Shown: positions 48,580 to 57,764 of the stretch, in pieces | Position numbering within the stretch: the first letter of the stretch is position 1 | How the letters are laid out: every line of letters begins with the position of its first letter | From: Methanomicrobiales archaeon | GTDB lineage: Archaea; Halobacteriota; Methanomicrobia; Methanomicrobiales; JACTUA01 | Length of the DNA: 64,000 bases | Assembly (NCBI GenBank): GCA_029907705.1 | Contig: JARYLJ010000005.1 | Span: 1-64,000 of the forward strand | Direction of reading: 5' to 3' | Translations under genes and position numbers: made by a program | The notes under the pieces: generated by a model | The model's database searches: none | What the model was told of the DNA's origin: nothing | Seen by the model: only the letters and a program-made list of their open reading frames with translations

Positions 48580-49234
48580 CAATTTATCTGATTAGTGATA
48601 ATCACTTCGGCGCAGATCAGGTTATCGAGTACTTTCATCGGATCAATCCAGAGACCAATGAGCTATTTTCAGACGTTCATGAAATGGACGCCTTCATGAT
48701 AAGAAAGTGGAATGGGGTCGTCGGAAAGGATGATACCGCAATATATTTGGGTGATTTTACATAGGCGGGAAGCTGGGGAGACAATGATCGTGATACCATC
48801 GAGTATTAGATGAAAGCATTAAAATCTATCAGGGGTATCTCAATAAATTAAATGGGCACAAAATCCTCGTTCACGGAAACCATGATCCCTTTGACATAGG
48901 GAGCAATATCCTCGATTATTAGGGCCGAATGTTCTATCTTACCCATGACCCAGGAAAAAGCGGCGAAACTATACCCGAGAACTGGAAAGGGTGGGTCATT
49001 CATGGCCATCATCATCATGAACAAGATTGGGAAGATCTGTCAAAATTCTATTATGCCTACCCTTTCATCGATGGAGAGAATAAAAGCATCAATGTCGCTT
49101 ACGAGGTTGTGAATTATTCTCCAGTGAAAATGGACTGGATACTTTCATTGGATACTGACAGAATTTGGAGAATGGAAACAACAATGTCAAAGCCGGAAAT
49201 GCCATCATCTTCCCGGATTGGTGGGAATATTTAA
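48576..49234 (+). pseudogene. Decayed calcineurin-like metallophosphoesterase
   Basis: All metal-binding motifs survive but in pieces: SDNHFG (D-x-H) and YLGDF in the first frame, VHGNHD in a shifted frame, and HGHHHH near 49004. The first frame is broken by TAG at 48762 and 48807. A frameshift lies around 48820-48840, and a third TAG stands at 48920. At 48807 and 48920 the context (IEY_MKALK, LDY_GRMFYL) would fit a Trp codon changed TGG to TAG. The product would be a small phosphodiesterase or protein phosphatase-like enzyme. Not functional as written. Confidence 0.75.
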
Positions 49235-49236
49235 AA

Positions 49237-50121
49237 ATGTCTTACTATCGCACGAAACGCACCTTACCCAATGGCTCCTGGCAAACCCTCAGAGGTGGTA
49301 GCCACTCCCGGGAGAGAGCAATACGGCATGCTCATAAAGTCGCCCATGCCACCCATTGGGAAGGAACCCTCATCATCTTCGACGAGAACGGGCGGGAAAC
49401 CTACCGGCTCTATACCCATGCCCGGCGACCTTGGAGACCTAAAAAGAGCTCGAAATTAGGGTTTGCGATACTAATTATGGTTTTCATCATTGCCGGTATC
49501 GCCGTGATATTCTACCTTCCATCGGTAAATATTGACACATCTTCGATCATACCTCAGCCAACATCTGCTCCAGTAACGACCACAAATCCAGCCGTGTTAC
49601 CAACGGCTACAGATCCGGCCACAGCGTCGTTCCTGGGGTTCTCTTGGGATACCTACACCTCCGAAGAAAAGGCGAAGGAAGTCCTCACTTACGTCAACCA
49701 GTTGAGAGCTCAAAATGGGTTATCCTCCATCAGGTATGACTCACGAGTATACCATCTCGCCATAGCTCGCGTCAATGACATGGACCAATATGGCTATATG
49801 GATCACGTCAACCCAGTTACCGGAACCTGCCCGGATAGCATAAAAACCAAGTATGGTTTTTCATCAGGCGAATACCTTGCCGAAAATGCCTATGGGTTTC
49901 CCTCAGGGGGCTCTTACTCTTCAGGGATGGAAAAGGAGGCTGTGGACTCCTGGATGACAAGTAAGGGGCACCGCGCCAACCTATTATGGCCTCAACATAC
50001 GGCGGGCGTTGTGGCATGTTCAAAAGGCGGGCATTGTGTTTTCGAGGGGCTGAACACCGATCTGTTTGGCTCGGGATGTCATACGGCTGCTGAGGGTATT
50101 GCGTATTGGAATACGCATTAG
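49237..50121 (+). CDS. Membrane-anchored CAP/SCP-domain protein
   Basis: 294 aa from the ATG at 49237. A basic cytoplasmic N-terminal part (about 75 residues, SYYRTKRTLPNGSW…RPWRPKK) is followed by a transmembrane helix (LGFAILIMVFIIAGIAVIFYL), a Ser/Thr/Pro linker and a CAP domain: AKEVLTYVNQLRAQNGLSSIRYDSRVYHLAIARVNDM, YGYMDHVNPVTGTCP, YLAENAYG and AVDSWMTSKGHRANLLWPQHTAGVVAC. CAP domains are secreted and their role in archaea is unknown. AT-rich TATTTAAAA just precedes the start. Composition matches the island. Confidence 0.85.
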   Translation: MSYYRTKRTLPNGSWQTLRGGSHSRERAIRHAHKVAHATHWEGTLIIFDENGRETYRLYTHARRPWRPKKSSKLGFAILIMVFIIAGIAVIFYLPSVNIDTSSIIPQPTSAPVTTTNPAVLPTATDPATASFLGFSWDTYTSEEKAKEVLTYVNQLRAQNGLSSIRYDSRVYHLAIARVNDMDQYGYMDHVNPVTGTCPDSIKTKYGFSSGEYLAENAYGFPSGGSYSSGMEKEAVDSWMTSKGHRANLLWPQHTAGVVACSKGGHCVFEGLNTDLFGSGCHTAAEGIAYWNTH

Positions 50122-50247
50122 AGTCAAAGCCAGAAATGAGACTTTAAGTGCAAGCCAATTATTTAAGGTGCAAAACGTGGTCTGGGTGCAAAGCCTCGCC
50201 AGCCGTAACTCTTATGAAAGCGCGGGGGGTCATCGCAGAAGGAAATT

Positions 50248-51507
50248 TCAATCAGAGTTCTTCCGAGAGATAAAAATCGTCTTCAGAAGATCGAGGGTGG
50301 AAGGTACCTCCCTCGTCACCACGGCGCCCTTCGCCTTCAGCCGCTCCAGGATCTCTGACGCCTCGCCGCCCGTGAAGTCCCACTCCCCCTCCCCCGAAGG
50401 GCAGTCTACGATGACGATACATCCTGCACCGCTCGTCTCCAGTGCATGCAGGTTACCGAGGTTCCCCCTCCCCCAGAGCCCCCGCGTGAGCACCACCGCA
50501 TGCGCATTCTCCAGCGCCGCCTTCAGCTCCTCCATCGCACGTTCGCTCACCGCAGAGAAGGGGGGTTCGGAGATGCAGGGGATGCCGAGCGCGGTCGCCA
50601 CCGCATAGTCCGTATCGTTCACGGAGAGGACACCGGCACTCACCGCATAACCCTCGTTCTGCAGTGCGCTGAGGAGGTCTGCACCTTCGCCGGCACCCGA
50701 GATCACATGGACCCTCCTTCCTCCCGCGCCGTTCTCCGTCCTCCTCCAGAGCGGCGAGATCGCGGGTCTCCCGGTCAGGGGGTTCCTCCGCACCGTCACG
50801 TCGATCCCGAACGCCGCTCTGATCCGCTCGGGCGTGAAGACGCTCTCCGGATCCCCCATCGCCAGAATGCGGTGATCGTGCAGGAGGATCAGGCGGTCGC
50901 AGTAGTGCGCTGCGTAATTCAGGTCGTGGAAGACGGCGATGACCGCGATCTTCCGCGAGAGCGTCTTCAGCATCTCGAGTATGCTCACCTGCTGCCCGAG
51001 ATCGAGGTGCGATGTCGGTTCGTCGAGGAGGAGGACCTTCGGCTCCTGCGCGAGGGCACGGGCGATGATCACCCGCTGCAGCTCGCCCCCGCTGATCTCG
51101 AGGACGGATCTCGACGCGATATGCAGGATACCGGTCGCCTCCATCGCAAGTGACGCGATCCTCCTGTCCTCCTCGTCCTCGGTCGCGAACCTCTCCTTGT
51201 GCGGGTAGCGTCCCATCCTCACCACCTCCTCCACGCTGAAGTCGAACTTCGGCTCCGAGCTCTGCGGAACAACGGCGATCTCGCGGGAGAGCTCCTTCTG
51301 CCCGAACTCCTGGAGGGAGCGGGAATTCACGAGAATGACCCCGTTCGAGGGCCTCACGATGCGCGAGATCGCCTTCAGCAGCGTGGTCTTGCCGGAGCCA
51401 TTGGGGCCCAGGATCCCCAGGAGCTCGCCCGCCCCGCTCCTGAAGGTGATCCCTTCCAGCACCTTCTCTGCCCCGTACTCGAGGTCGACCTCCTGCAGCT
51501 CGATCAT
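50248..51507 (-). CDS. btuD: BtuD/FecE-type ABC ATPase with C-terminal extension
   Basis: 419 aa. Residues 1-255 form the ATPase: [42 protein letters not shown] signature and [13 protein letters not shown]. Residues 270-419 are an extra domain ([45 protein letters not shown]…) seen in methanogen cobalamin/iron transporters, perhaps a regulatory ligand-binding fold. It overlaps the permease gene (ATGA). Cobalamin, other corrinoid or iron chelate are all possible substrates. Confidence 0.88.
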   Translation of the reverse strand: MIELQEVDLEYGAEKVLEGITFRSGAGELLGILGPNGSGKTTLLKAISRIVRPSNGVILVNSRSLQEFGQKELSREIAVVPQSSEPKFDFSVEEVVRMGRYPHKERFATEDEEDRRIASLAMEATGILHIASRSVLEISGGELQRVIIARALAQEPKVLLLDEPTSHLDLGQQVSILEMLKTLSRKIAVIAVFHDLNYAAHYCDRLILLHDHRILAMGDPESVFTPERIRAAFGIDVTVRRNPLTGRPAISPLWRRTENGAGGRRVHVISGAGEGADLLSALQNEGYAVSAGVLSVNDTDYAVATALGIPCISEPPFSAVSERAMEELKAALENAHAVVLTRGLWGRGNLGNLHALETSGAGCIVIVDCPSGEGEWDFTGGEASEILERLKAKGAVVTREVPSTLDLLKTIFISRKNSD

Positions 51508-52445
51508 GGTGCGTACCTCCTCTTCAGCAGGAAGATGAAGAAGGGGGCGCCGAAGAAGGCGGTGATCACCCCGACGGGCACCTCGCCACCGATGGTCCTC
51601 GCAAGCGTGTCCGAGAGCACCAGGAGCACGCCACCCGCCATCATCGCTCCCGGCAGGAGGAACCGGTGATCGGGGCCGAGGAGCAGACGCATCAGGTGCG
51701 GCGTGATCAGGCCGATGAAGCCGATGCTCCCCGCGATCGCGACAGAGATGCCGGTGACGAAGGCGCTCGCCAGGAGCAGCCCCTTCTTCATGCGCTCCGT
51801 ATCCACGCCCAGGTGAAGCGCGTCCTCCTCGCCCATGGAGAAGATGTTCAGTTCGCGTGAAAAGAGCAGGAGCGAAAGGGAGGCGGGCAGTACGAGGAGC
51901 CCGATGGTCACATCGCTCCAGGAGACGCTCCAGAAGCCGCCCATGAGCCAGAGAAAGATCTGGTGGAGGCTCTTATCCGAGGTGTACATGAGGAAGGAGA
52001 GGAGGGCGGATAGAAAGACGGAGACCGCGATGCCCGTGAGCAGGAGCTGCTCGACGGGCACACGCCCCCCACGCACCGAGATCGCGTACACGATCGCCAT
52101 GGCCACGATGCAGCCGATGAAGGCGAAGACCCAGTGGAGGGTGCCGTTCAGAAAGACGATGGCGAAGGCGGCGCCGAGCGCTCCCCCCGAGGAGGTCCCG
52201 AGCAGGTAGGGGTCCGCCATGGAGTTACGGAAGAGCCCCTGCATCACCACCCCCGAGGCGGCAAGACCGATGCCTACGAGGGCAGCGGCGATCGCCCTGG
52301 GCAGCCGGACGGAGAAGACGATGGTGGAGGTGACCTCTTGATCCAGATCGAGAAAGGGGGTGCCGGCAGGACCGATCACGATGGAGAGGAGTATGGTGCA
52401 GAGGAGGACGAGGAACAGCAGGGAGAGAAGGAGGGGGCGCCTCAT
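51504..52445 (-). CDS. btuC: BtuC/FecCD-type ABC permease
   Basis: 313 aa, about 9-10 membrane helices. LPRAIAAALVGIGLAASGVVMQGLFRNSMADPYLLGTSSGGALGAA and VAIAGSIGFIGLITPHLMRLLLGPDHRFLLPGAMMAGGVLLVLSDTLAR are family hallmarks. It is the first gene of the pair with the ATPase. A BtuF-like binding protein is encoded 4 kb away at 56675-57703. Confidence 0.9.
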   Translation of the reverse strand: MRRPLLLSLLFLVLLCTILLSIVIGPAGTPFLDLDQEVTSTIVFSVRLPRAIAAALVGIGLAASGVVMQGLFRNSMADPYLLGTSSGGALGAAFAIVFLNGTLHWVFAFIGCIVAMAIVYAISVRGGRVPVEQLLLTGIAVSVFLSALLSFLMYTSDKSLHQIFLWLMGGFWSVSWSDVTIGLLVLPASLSLLLFSRELNIFSMGEEDALHLGVDTERMKKGLLLASAFVTGISVAIAGSIGFIGLITPHLMRLLLGPDHRFLLPGAMMAGGVLLVLSDTLARTIGGEVPVGVITAFFGAPFFIFLLKRRYAP

Positions 52446-52942
52446 GATGGATAAAGTCAGTTTGTTTTATGTAAGAATAACTGTATTCATCCGAAGATGA
52501 TGGGAGTGATGCGGATCGGGATGTCCTGCACCGGCGGACAGGGCCTTTATTCCCCGAACATCAGGATCTGTGAGGTCGATCGGCTCCCCTGATGTTCGGT
52601 GGCAGGGTACTCAACTTTTCAGGGCGCCGGCTGAAAAAGAGATGATCCTCCCATATTCTCCACCTCCCTATGAAGGATCATCATTTGCGATATGAAATAA
52701 ACCGGGGATCGGGGTCGATCCACGGAGACTTCAGCCATACATACGATACCTCTGGTGTATGGAAGGGATCTGGTTCGAAGGGCGCGGGACTGATCCCTGC
52801 GGACATTCACGCCACCGCTACAAAAAAGAAAAAAATGATAATCTCCGATCAGGTGAATAAATAGAAGGATACGGTAAGAGAGGTACCAAACGTCGATAGA
52901 AAGAATAGTTCTGAAAAGGAGGGGGGCATCTCCTCCTCAGGT
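52446..52942. other. Divergent intergenic region with a long inverted repeat
   Basis: About 500 bases between btuC (minus) and the Dsb-like gene (plus). It holds the 12-bp inverted repeat at 52554-52599. Short frames appear non-coding. I could not match the region to a cobalamin riboswitch, which is rare in archaea. Confidence 0.45.
52554..52599. promoter_or_regulatory. Perfect 12-bp inverted repeat upstream of btuC
   Basis: CCGAACATCAGG (52554-52565) and CCTGATGTTCGG (52588-52599) are exact reverse complements around a 22-nt spacer. It lies about 110-155 nt upstream of the btuC start on the minus strand. It could be a two-site operator or a leader stem-loop. Confidence 0.5.
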
Positions 52943-53896
52943 ATGTGGATGTATGTGTCGCTGTTATTGCTCATCGCTTTGATTGCCTTCATCGCGATCT
53001 TTTTCATCTCTCCGCCCTCGGGCGGAGAAGCGGGTGGTGAGAAGATACCTGCGGGAACGTGCGGGAATTCGATGATCTCTTATATTAATAAATATATCGC
53101 CACCGGCACGGACAAGGCGAAGGTCGTCTCCGTGAAGGAGAAGAACGGGATATTCGAGATCATCACCAGTTACAAAGGACAGAATTTACCGGTGTATGCG
53201 AGCACCGATTGTGTGCTCCTCTTTCTGGATCAACCGATCGACACGACTGAACCGGTCCCGACACCCACCCCGACACCCTCTCCAACACCCACGCCTGCGA
53301 TGGTGAATACAGAAAGGCCCACCATAGACCTGTATGTGATGGCCTTCTGCCCCTATGGCGTGCAGGCAGAGAACGCGATGAAGTCGGTCGTGGACCTGCT
53401 CGGAGATAGTGTGGATATGAAGGTGCGGTTCATCGCGAGGGTGGGGGGAGAGACACCGGATACAGTGAACTCCCTGCACGGCGCTAACGAGGCAAAGGAG
53501 GATCTAAGACAGGTCTGCATCCAGAAGCAGCATCCTGATCTGTATTGAAAGTACCTGATGCAGGTCAACAGCGAATGTTACCCGATATACAGCGATGCGG
53601 CGAAACTGGACGAATGCTGGAAGAATGCCTCTCAATCGCTGGGCATCGATCCGGCAGGGATCGAGGAGTGCGCCTACGGGAGCGAGGGGATCTCCATGCT
53701 GAAGGATGACGAGCAGCTTACCTCCAAAAACCGGGTGACAGGCTCCCCCACCCTGATCATCAACGATGTGAGGTATTCGGGCGCACGCTCGCCAGAGGCC
53801 TTCAAACAGGCGATCTGCGATGCATTCATCTCGCCTCCTGCGTCATGTGCAGTCAACCTGAGCTCGACCCAGCCCAGTGCCAGCGGTCAGTGCTGA
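52943..53896 (+). pseudogene. Exported Dsb/thioredoxin-fold protein interrupted by in-frame TGA
   Basis: N-terminal anchor (VSLLLLIALIAFIAIFFI), a small domain, a Thr/Pro linker (TPTPTPSPTPTP), then a thioredoxin-fold domain starting IDLYVMAFCPYGVQAENAM with a single-Cys CPYG active site. The frame stops at TGA 53546-53548 (after HPDLY) and continues without shift as KYLMQVNSECYPIYSDAAKLDECWKNASQSLGI…GSPTLIINDVRYSGARSPEAFKQAIC to 53896. Relatives usually have Trp before KYL, so TGG to TGA is the simplest change. The second half holds the cis-Pro motif (TGSPTLIIN), so truncation should abolish function. Confidence 0.75.
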
Positions 53897-54189
53897 TCAT
53901 CAAACCTTTTTTCCATACGAATAATCCGTCTGCCTGAAGATCCGATACCCCGGTACGGGCCACTCCGTCCGAAAGATCGATTGCGCCCCCGGGTCGAATG
54001 GTGTGATGAAACGCTTGGTATGCAGAGCCCCTTAAGACCAATGAGCGCCCAGTTCCCATGCCCTGCACGAATGATCCTCTTCATCATCGTGCCTTTGTCA
54101 TGCGAACCGGTAAATGACAAAATATATGGAATTAAGACAATTCAAGTCATGGATAAGGTTTATTCCCGATAAGGTAGGAGATCGGCACG
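53897..54189. other. Intergenic region before the small repeat protein
   Basis: Just under 300 bases. AT-rich ATATATGGAATTAAG near 54120-54136 is promoter-like for the gene at 54190. Nothing else recognised. Confidence 0.35.
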
Positions 54190-54393
54190 GTGATGGCCAT
54201 GGAATGCCCGAAGATCGCGAAGCTCTCCGAAGACCAGCTCGGGGAGATCAGGAAGATGGAGAAGAAGATGGGGATCATCCTCATCGCCTACGAAAAAATC
54301 CCGAGTTACAAGAAACTCGCCCCCGATGCGCTGAAGAAGATCCAGTCACTGGAGAAGGATACGGGAAGCATTCTCGTCGCATACGAGGCGTGA
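54190..54393 (+). CDS. Small two-repeat protein
   Basis: 67 aa containing two copies of one unit: KLSEDQLGEIRKMEKKMGIILIAYE and KLAPDALKKIQSLEKDTGSILVAYE. Each would form a helix followed by a strand. Highly charged, no signal peptide. I recognise similar small proteins in methanogens but no function. AGGAG lies about 10 nt before the GTG at 54190; ATGs at 54193 and 54199 are alternatives. Confidence 0.75.
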   Translation: MMAMECPKIAKLSEDQLGEIRKMEKKMGIILIAYEKIPSYKKLAPDALKKIQSLEKDTGSILVAYEA

Positions 54394-54949
54394 AGGAGAT
54401 AGTTCGATCAGAAAGGACCAAAAAAACCGCTCCTTTGGAAGAAGGGCGGAGCTCCCGGTTATCTCTCTTTTATACCTCCTGTGGGCAATGTCCCATCCCG
54501 TCGACCACGGGTAGAAACAAGGACCATCTCGGGAGCATCGGGCGCATTCGGGTATTTTCAGGTCTCCGATACAGATCCATGCCCCGGCTGCCTCCTCTGG
54601 GGGGGATCCCCGTCCATCCGACCCTGCATGCGGGGAAGGATAAAACATCCCATCCCACCGCGATCTCCCGATAGAAGAGAGAATTGCGTTAATTCGTTAC
54701 ATTGGAGGATCCACCTCCCGATATATGCCCCCGGGCGCTCTGCATCGGGTTGCGTTCAGCGCGGGTCAGCACCCCTCTGACGTCGGATCCATTGCGCTCC
54801 CTCTTCGATCGTGTCCTGGTGGAAAGATCTGCAGGGGTTTCGTGGTCCGTGATGTCGTTTTGCCTCAAAAACATCTGGAGGTGTTGATGGAATCGATCAT
54901 TGGGAGGGTTCGCCGGTGTTTATGAACCCGAATTGAAGATCAGATAGGG
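54394..54949. other. Intergenic region before the CDF gene
   Basis: About 555 bases. Several short frames with no recognisable product and no obvious repeat. TTTTATACC at about 54470-54478 is TATA-like but faces no close start codon. Confidence 0.35.
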
Positions 54950-55885
54950 ATGCAGGAACACAGGGATGCGTGCGCTGAAAGGGGGAATCCGTCCGATCGG
55001 ACTCCGAAGAGATCCCTCCAGATCGCCATTGCACTCACCTCGGTGATCTTCCTCGCCGAGGTGATCGGAGGCCTCATCTCGGGATCCCTCTCCCTGCTCG
55101 GAGATGCGGCGCACATGCTCCAGGACATGGTCGCCCTGCTTCTGTCGCTCGGCGCCATCATCGTGGCAGAGAGGCTCCCCACCCCGACGAGGACGTTCGG
55201 CTATCACCGGGTGGAGATCGGTGCGGCGGTGCTGAACGGGATCCTCCTCGTGGCGATCAGCCTCTTCATCGTCCGGCAGGCGGTCATGCGGCTCCTCGTT
55301 CCTTCGCCTGTCGCGAGTCAAATCATGCTCCCCGTCGCAGTCGTCGGGCTCTTCGCGAATATCGCTGCGATGCAGGTGCTGCACGGGAGCCACGATCTGA
55401 ACGTGAGGAGTGCGTTCCTTCACGTGATGGGCGATACCCTCTCCTCGATCGCGGTGATCCTAGCCGCCGTCTGGATCGCGCTCACCGGACAGACGATCGT
55501 CGATCCCCTCCTCGGCCTCGCCATTGCATCGGTCATACTCGCCTCCTCGTACCCACTGCTGCGTGATGCGATCGGCATCCTCCTGCAGTTCGCCCCACGC
55601 GACATCGATGCGGAGGAGGTGGCACGGGAGATGGAGTCGGTCGAGGGTGTCGGCGGCGTGCACAACCTCCACCTCTGGAGCCTCTGCGCGCACATCCATG
55701 TGCTGGATGCACACGTGTACAGCTGCGAGACCGACGTGCTGCGTCTGGAGGAGATCAAGGCGGAGATGAAGGAGCGCCTGAAGAGGTTTGGCATCGTCTA
55801 TTCCACGCTCGAGTTCGAATGGGTCGAGTGCGAGGACCGGCGTCTGGTAAGGGCAATGAAAAATCCGGATCACCGGGTGAAGTGA
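54950..55885 (+). CDS. Cation diffusion facilitator metal exporter
   Basis: 311 aa, six membrane helices. Helix 2 holds SLLGDAAHMLQDM (the HxxxD zinc site), helix 5 HVMGDTLSSI (second HxxxD), and TRTFGYHRVEIGAAVLNG is the family loop. The C-terminal cytoplasmic metallochaperone-like domain (VEGVGGVHNLHLWSLCAHIHVLDAHV) is intact. Exports Zn2+ or related divalent cations by proton exchange. A monocistronic gene. Confidence 0.92.
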   Translation: MQEHRDACAERGNPSDRTPKRSLQIAIALTSVIFLAEVIGGLISGSLSLLGDAAHMLQDMVALLLSLGAIIVAERLPTPTRTFGYHRVEIGAAVLNGILLVAISLFIVRQAVMRLLVPSPVASQIMLPVAVVGLFANIAAMQVLHGSHDLNVRSAFLHVMGDTLSSIAVILAAVWIALTGQTIVDPLLGLAIASVILASSYPLLRDAIGILLQFAPRDIDAEEVAREMESVEGVGGVHNLHLWSLCAHIHVLDAHVYSCETDVLRLEEIKAEMKERLKRFGIVYSTLEFEWVECEDRRLVRAMKNPDHRVK

Positions 55886-56674
55886 TGATATCGTCTTGTC
55901 AGGAGAGGAGCACCCAGCGATTCCGAATTTGATCGGTGATTCTTTGTTTGCCATATAAACGGGTTCGGCTCCAGATGAACCGAATCGATGCAGATCGATC
56001 TCCCTCGTTCAATCATTGCAAAATAACGATTCTCCGTTCCGATGAATTTTCGGTCAACAGATGAAGGCCGGCAGCAGAGTAAAACATTGCTACACCGCGA
56101 AACCCCCGGTGGGCCCGCAGGGACGTCGATCTGCATGGCACGCATGGTGCGGATGGAAAAAATTGATTCTGGGAATCGGTCACTTGGATCGCCAGACCTT
56201 CGTGGCTCTGTGGACTGCACCTTCCAGCCCCTCTCTTTACCGAACTCTCATTCGGCGCACGCAGCCGTCCACCGGTGAACATGACGCCTTTAACTGCAGG
56301 TGGGATTCTGCTGCCCTCTCATCGAGGCGGGGTACTTCTCCTGCTATCCGGCCGAAGGAGCACATCACCTCGTACTCGGGCCGCCGGCCCATAAGATTCG
56401 GGTGTGATGCCCTGACGCAGGCGATCGCGATCCCCCGAACGTCGCCATCATTGCCCCTTCAATCGTATCCGGGAGCACCCCTGCGGTGCACCCCATCATC
56501 GCCATGGTCCAGAAGGGCTCCACCCCTGTTCTGGCCCGCCTTCCCGTATATGGCCGGAGAATCTCGGTATTAATACTCTGTCCCCTACTCGTCTCCCTTC
56601 GTTGATCCGATGTGTGTAAACGCCTTCTTCACAGAAGTCCACCCCACGCTTCTTGGGGTGCGTCCTTCACCTCA
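55886..56674. other. Long convergent intergenic region
   Basis: About 790 bases between the CDF gene and the BtuF-like gene, which converge. Frames up to about 170 codons occur (56061-56573) but are Arg/Pro/Ser-rich and look non-coding. A segment around 56095-56170 has weak word similarity to the region near 26450, which I do not consider proven. Confidence 0.35.
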
Positions 56675-57703
56675 TCATCTTCTTCTCGTGCCGATGCATA
56701 ACAGAAGGATCGCGAACATGCATGCCGGAGCGGTGATGCCGGCGGTGAACCCCGGGGTGGACGCTGCACCACCGGTGGTGAGAGCGCCGGTGCGATCGGT
56801 TCTCTCCACGGGGTGAATCGCATCCGCGAACTGCTCCAGCGCATCCACGATCCTCGGCCCTGCGCGATCGACGATGTCCGTATCAACGAGGTGCACCCGG
56901 CCCTCGCGGATCGCCGTCACGTTCGAAAACCTCGGCTCTGTGAAAAAATACCTCGCGATCTCGTCCTCTCCTCCCCCCATCCCCGTGCCTCTGTTCACGA
57001 TCAGCACCTGGGGGTCCGCTGCAAGGAAGTCCTCGATACCGACCGCCTTCCACCCTTCCACGCGGGGGAAGGCATTCATCCCGCCGGCACGGGCGATCAG
57101 CTCATCCTGGAATGTGCCGTTGCCGCTGACATAGATGGGATCGTTCCAGATCACGTGGGCGACCCGCGGGCGCTCTCTCGCCTTCGACGCCCTCTCCTCC
57201 ACCCTGCGGATGCGTTCCTCCATCTCCCCGATCAGCGAGGTGGCATTCTGCTCTGCGCCGGTCGCCATGCCGGCGAGCCGGATGTCCTCGAGAATGCCAT
57301 CCAGCGTCTCAGGATGGAGGACAATCACCCTGAAGCCCAGGTTGCGCAGGTTCGAGATCAGCGCCTCTCCGTTCCCGTAGGCGGCGAGGATCAGATCGGG
57401 CTTCAGCGCGATCACCTTCTCGATGCTCACCGTGCTGTATCCGCCGACCTTCGGCTTCTCCTGTGCCTCGGGCGGGTAGTTGCAGTACTCGGTTACACCC
57501 ACCACGCGATCGTTCAAACCCAGAGCAAAGAGGATCTCCGTGTTCGCGGGGGCGAGCGAGACGATCCGCTGTGGCGGGGATTCGATTGTCGTGCTGTAGC
57601 CCACATCGTCGGTGATGGTGAGGGCACCCTGCACCGGATAGAGCGCGAGAATCAGGACCGACATTACAGCGAGAAAACCCATTATTCGTTTATTCAAAGA
57701 CAT
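56675..57703 (-). CDS. btuF: BtuF-like ABC substrate-binding protein
   Basis: 342 aa from the ATG at 57703. Signal peptide MGFLAVMSVLILALYPVQGA, then a class III binding-protein fold: VVSLAPANTEILFALGLNDRVVGVTEYCNYPPEAQ and VSIEKVIALKPDLILAA. The end has a linker, PGF, a hydrophobic helix (MFAILLLCI) and TRRR, resembling PGF-CTERM anchors cut by archaeosortase. It probably delivers cobalamin or an iron chelate to the BtuCD pair 4 kb upstream. Confidence 0.9.
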   Translation of the reverse strand: MSLNKRIMGFLAVMSVLILALYPVQGALTITDDVGYSTTIESPPQRIVSLAPANTEILFALGLNDRVVGVTEYCNYPPEAQEKPKVGGYSTVSIEKVIALKPDLILAAYGNGEALISNLRNLGFRVIVLHPETLDGILEDIRLAGMATGAEQNATSLIGEMEERIRRVEERASKARERPRVAHVIWNDPIYVSGNGTFQDELIARAGGMNAFPRVEGWKAVGIEDFLAADPQVLIVNRGTGMGGGEDEIARYFFTEPRFSNVTAIREGRVHLVDTDIVDRAGPRIVDALEQFADAIHPVERTDRTGALTTGGAASTPGFTAGITAPACMFAILLLCIGTRRR

Positions 57704-57764
57704 GGCATCTCTTCCATGATGTAAGGCGATACGTAAAATAAAAAAGGAGGGGTCCGTTCCCGAA

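Noticed and set aside
48576-49234. TAG codons as pyrrolysine in the phosphoesterase
   Set aside because: TAG ends intact genes here (rps4, mvk, the Memo gene), a frameshift is also present, and no Pyl genes are in the window. Decay or error is simpler.
52446-52942. Cobalamin riboswitch before btuC
   Set aside because: The inverted repeat is clear but I could not find the B12-box or conserved core; such riboswitches are rare in archaea.
56095-56170. Third copy of the dispersed repeat
   Set aside because: Only short shared words (ATGGAAAAA and neighbouring GC words) without the collinear cores seen in copies A and B.
56061-56573. 170-codon plus-strand frame between converging genes
   Set aside because: Composition of a non-coding frame; overlapping frames of similar quality exist in the same stretch.
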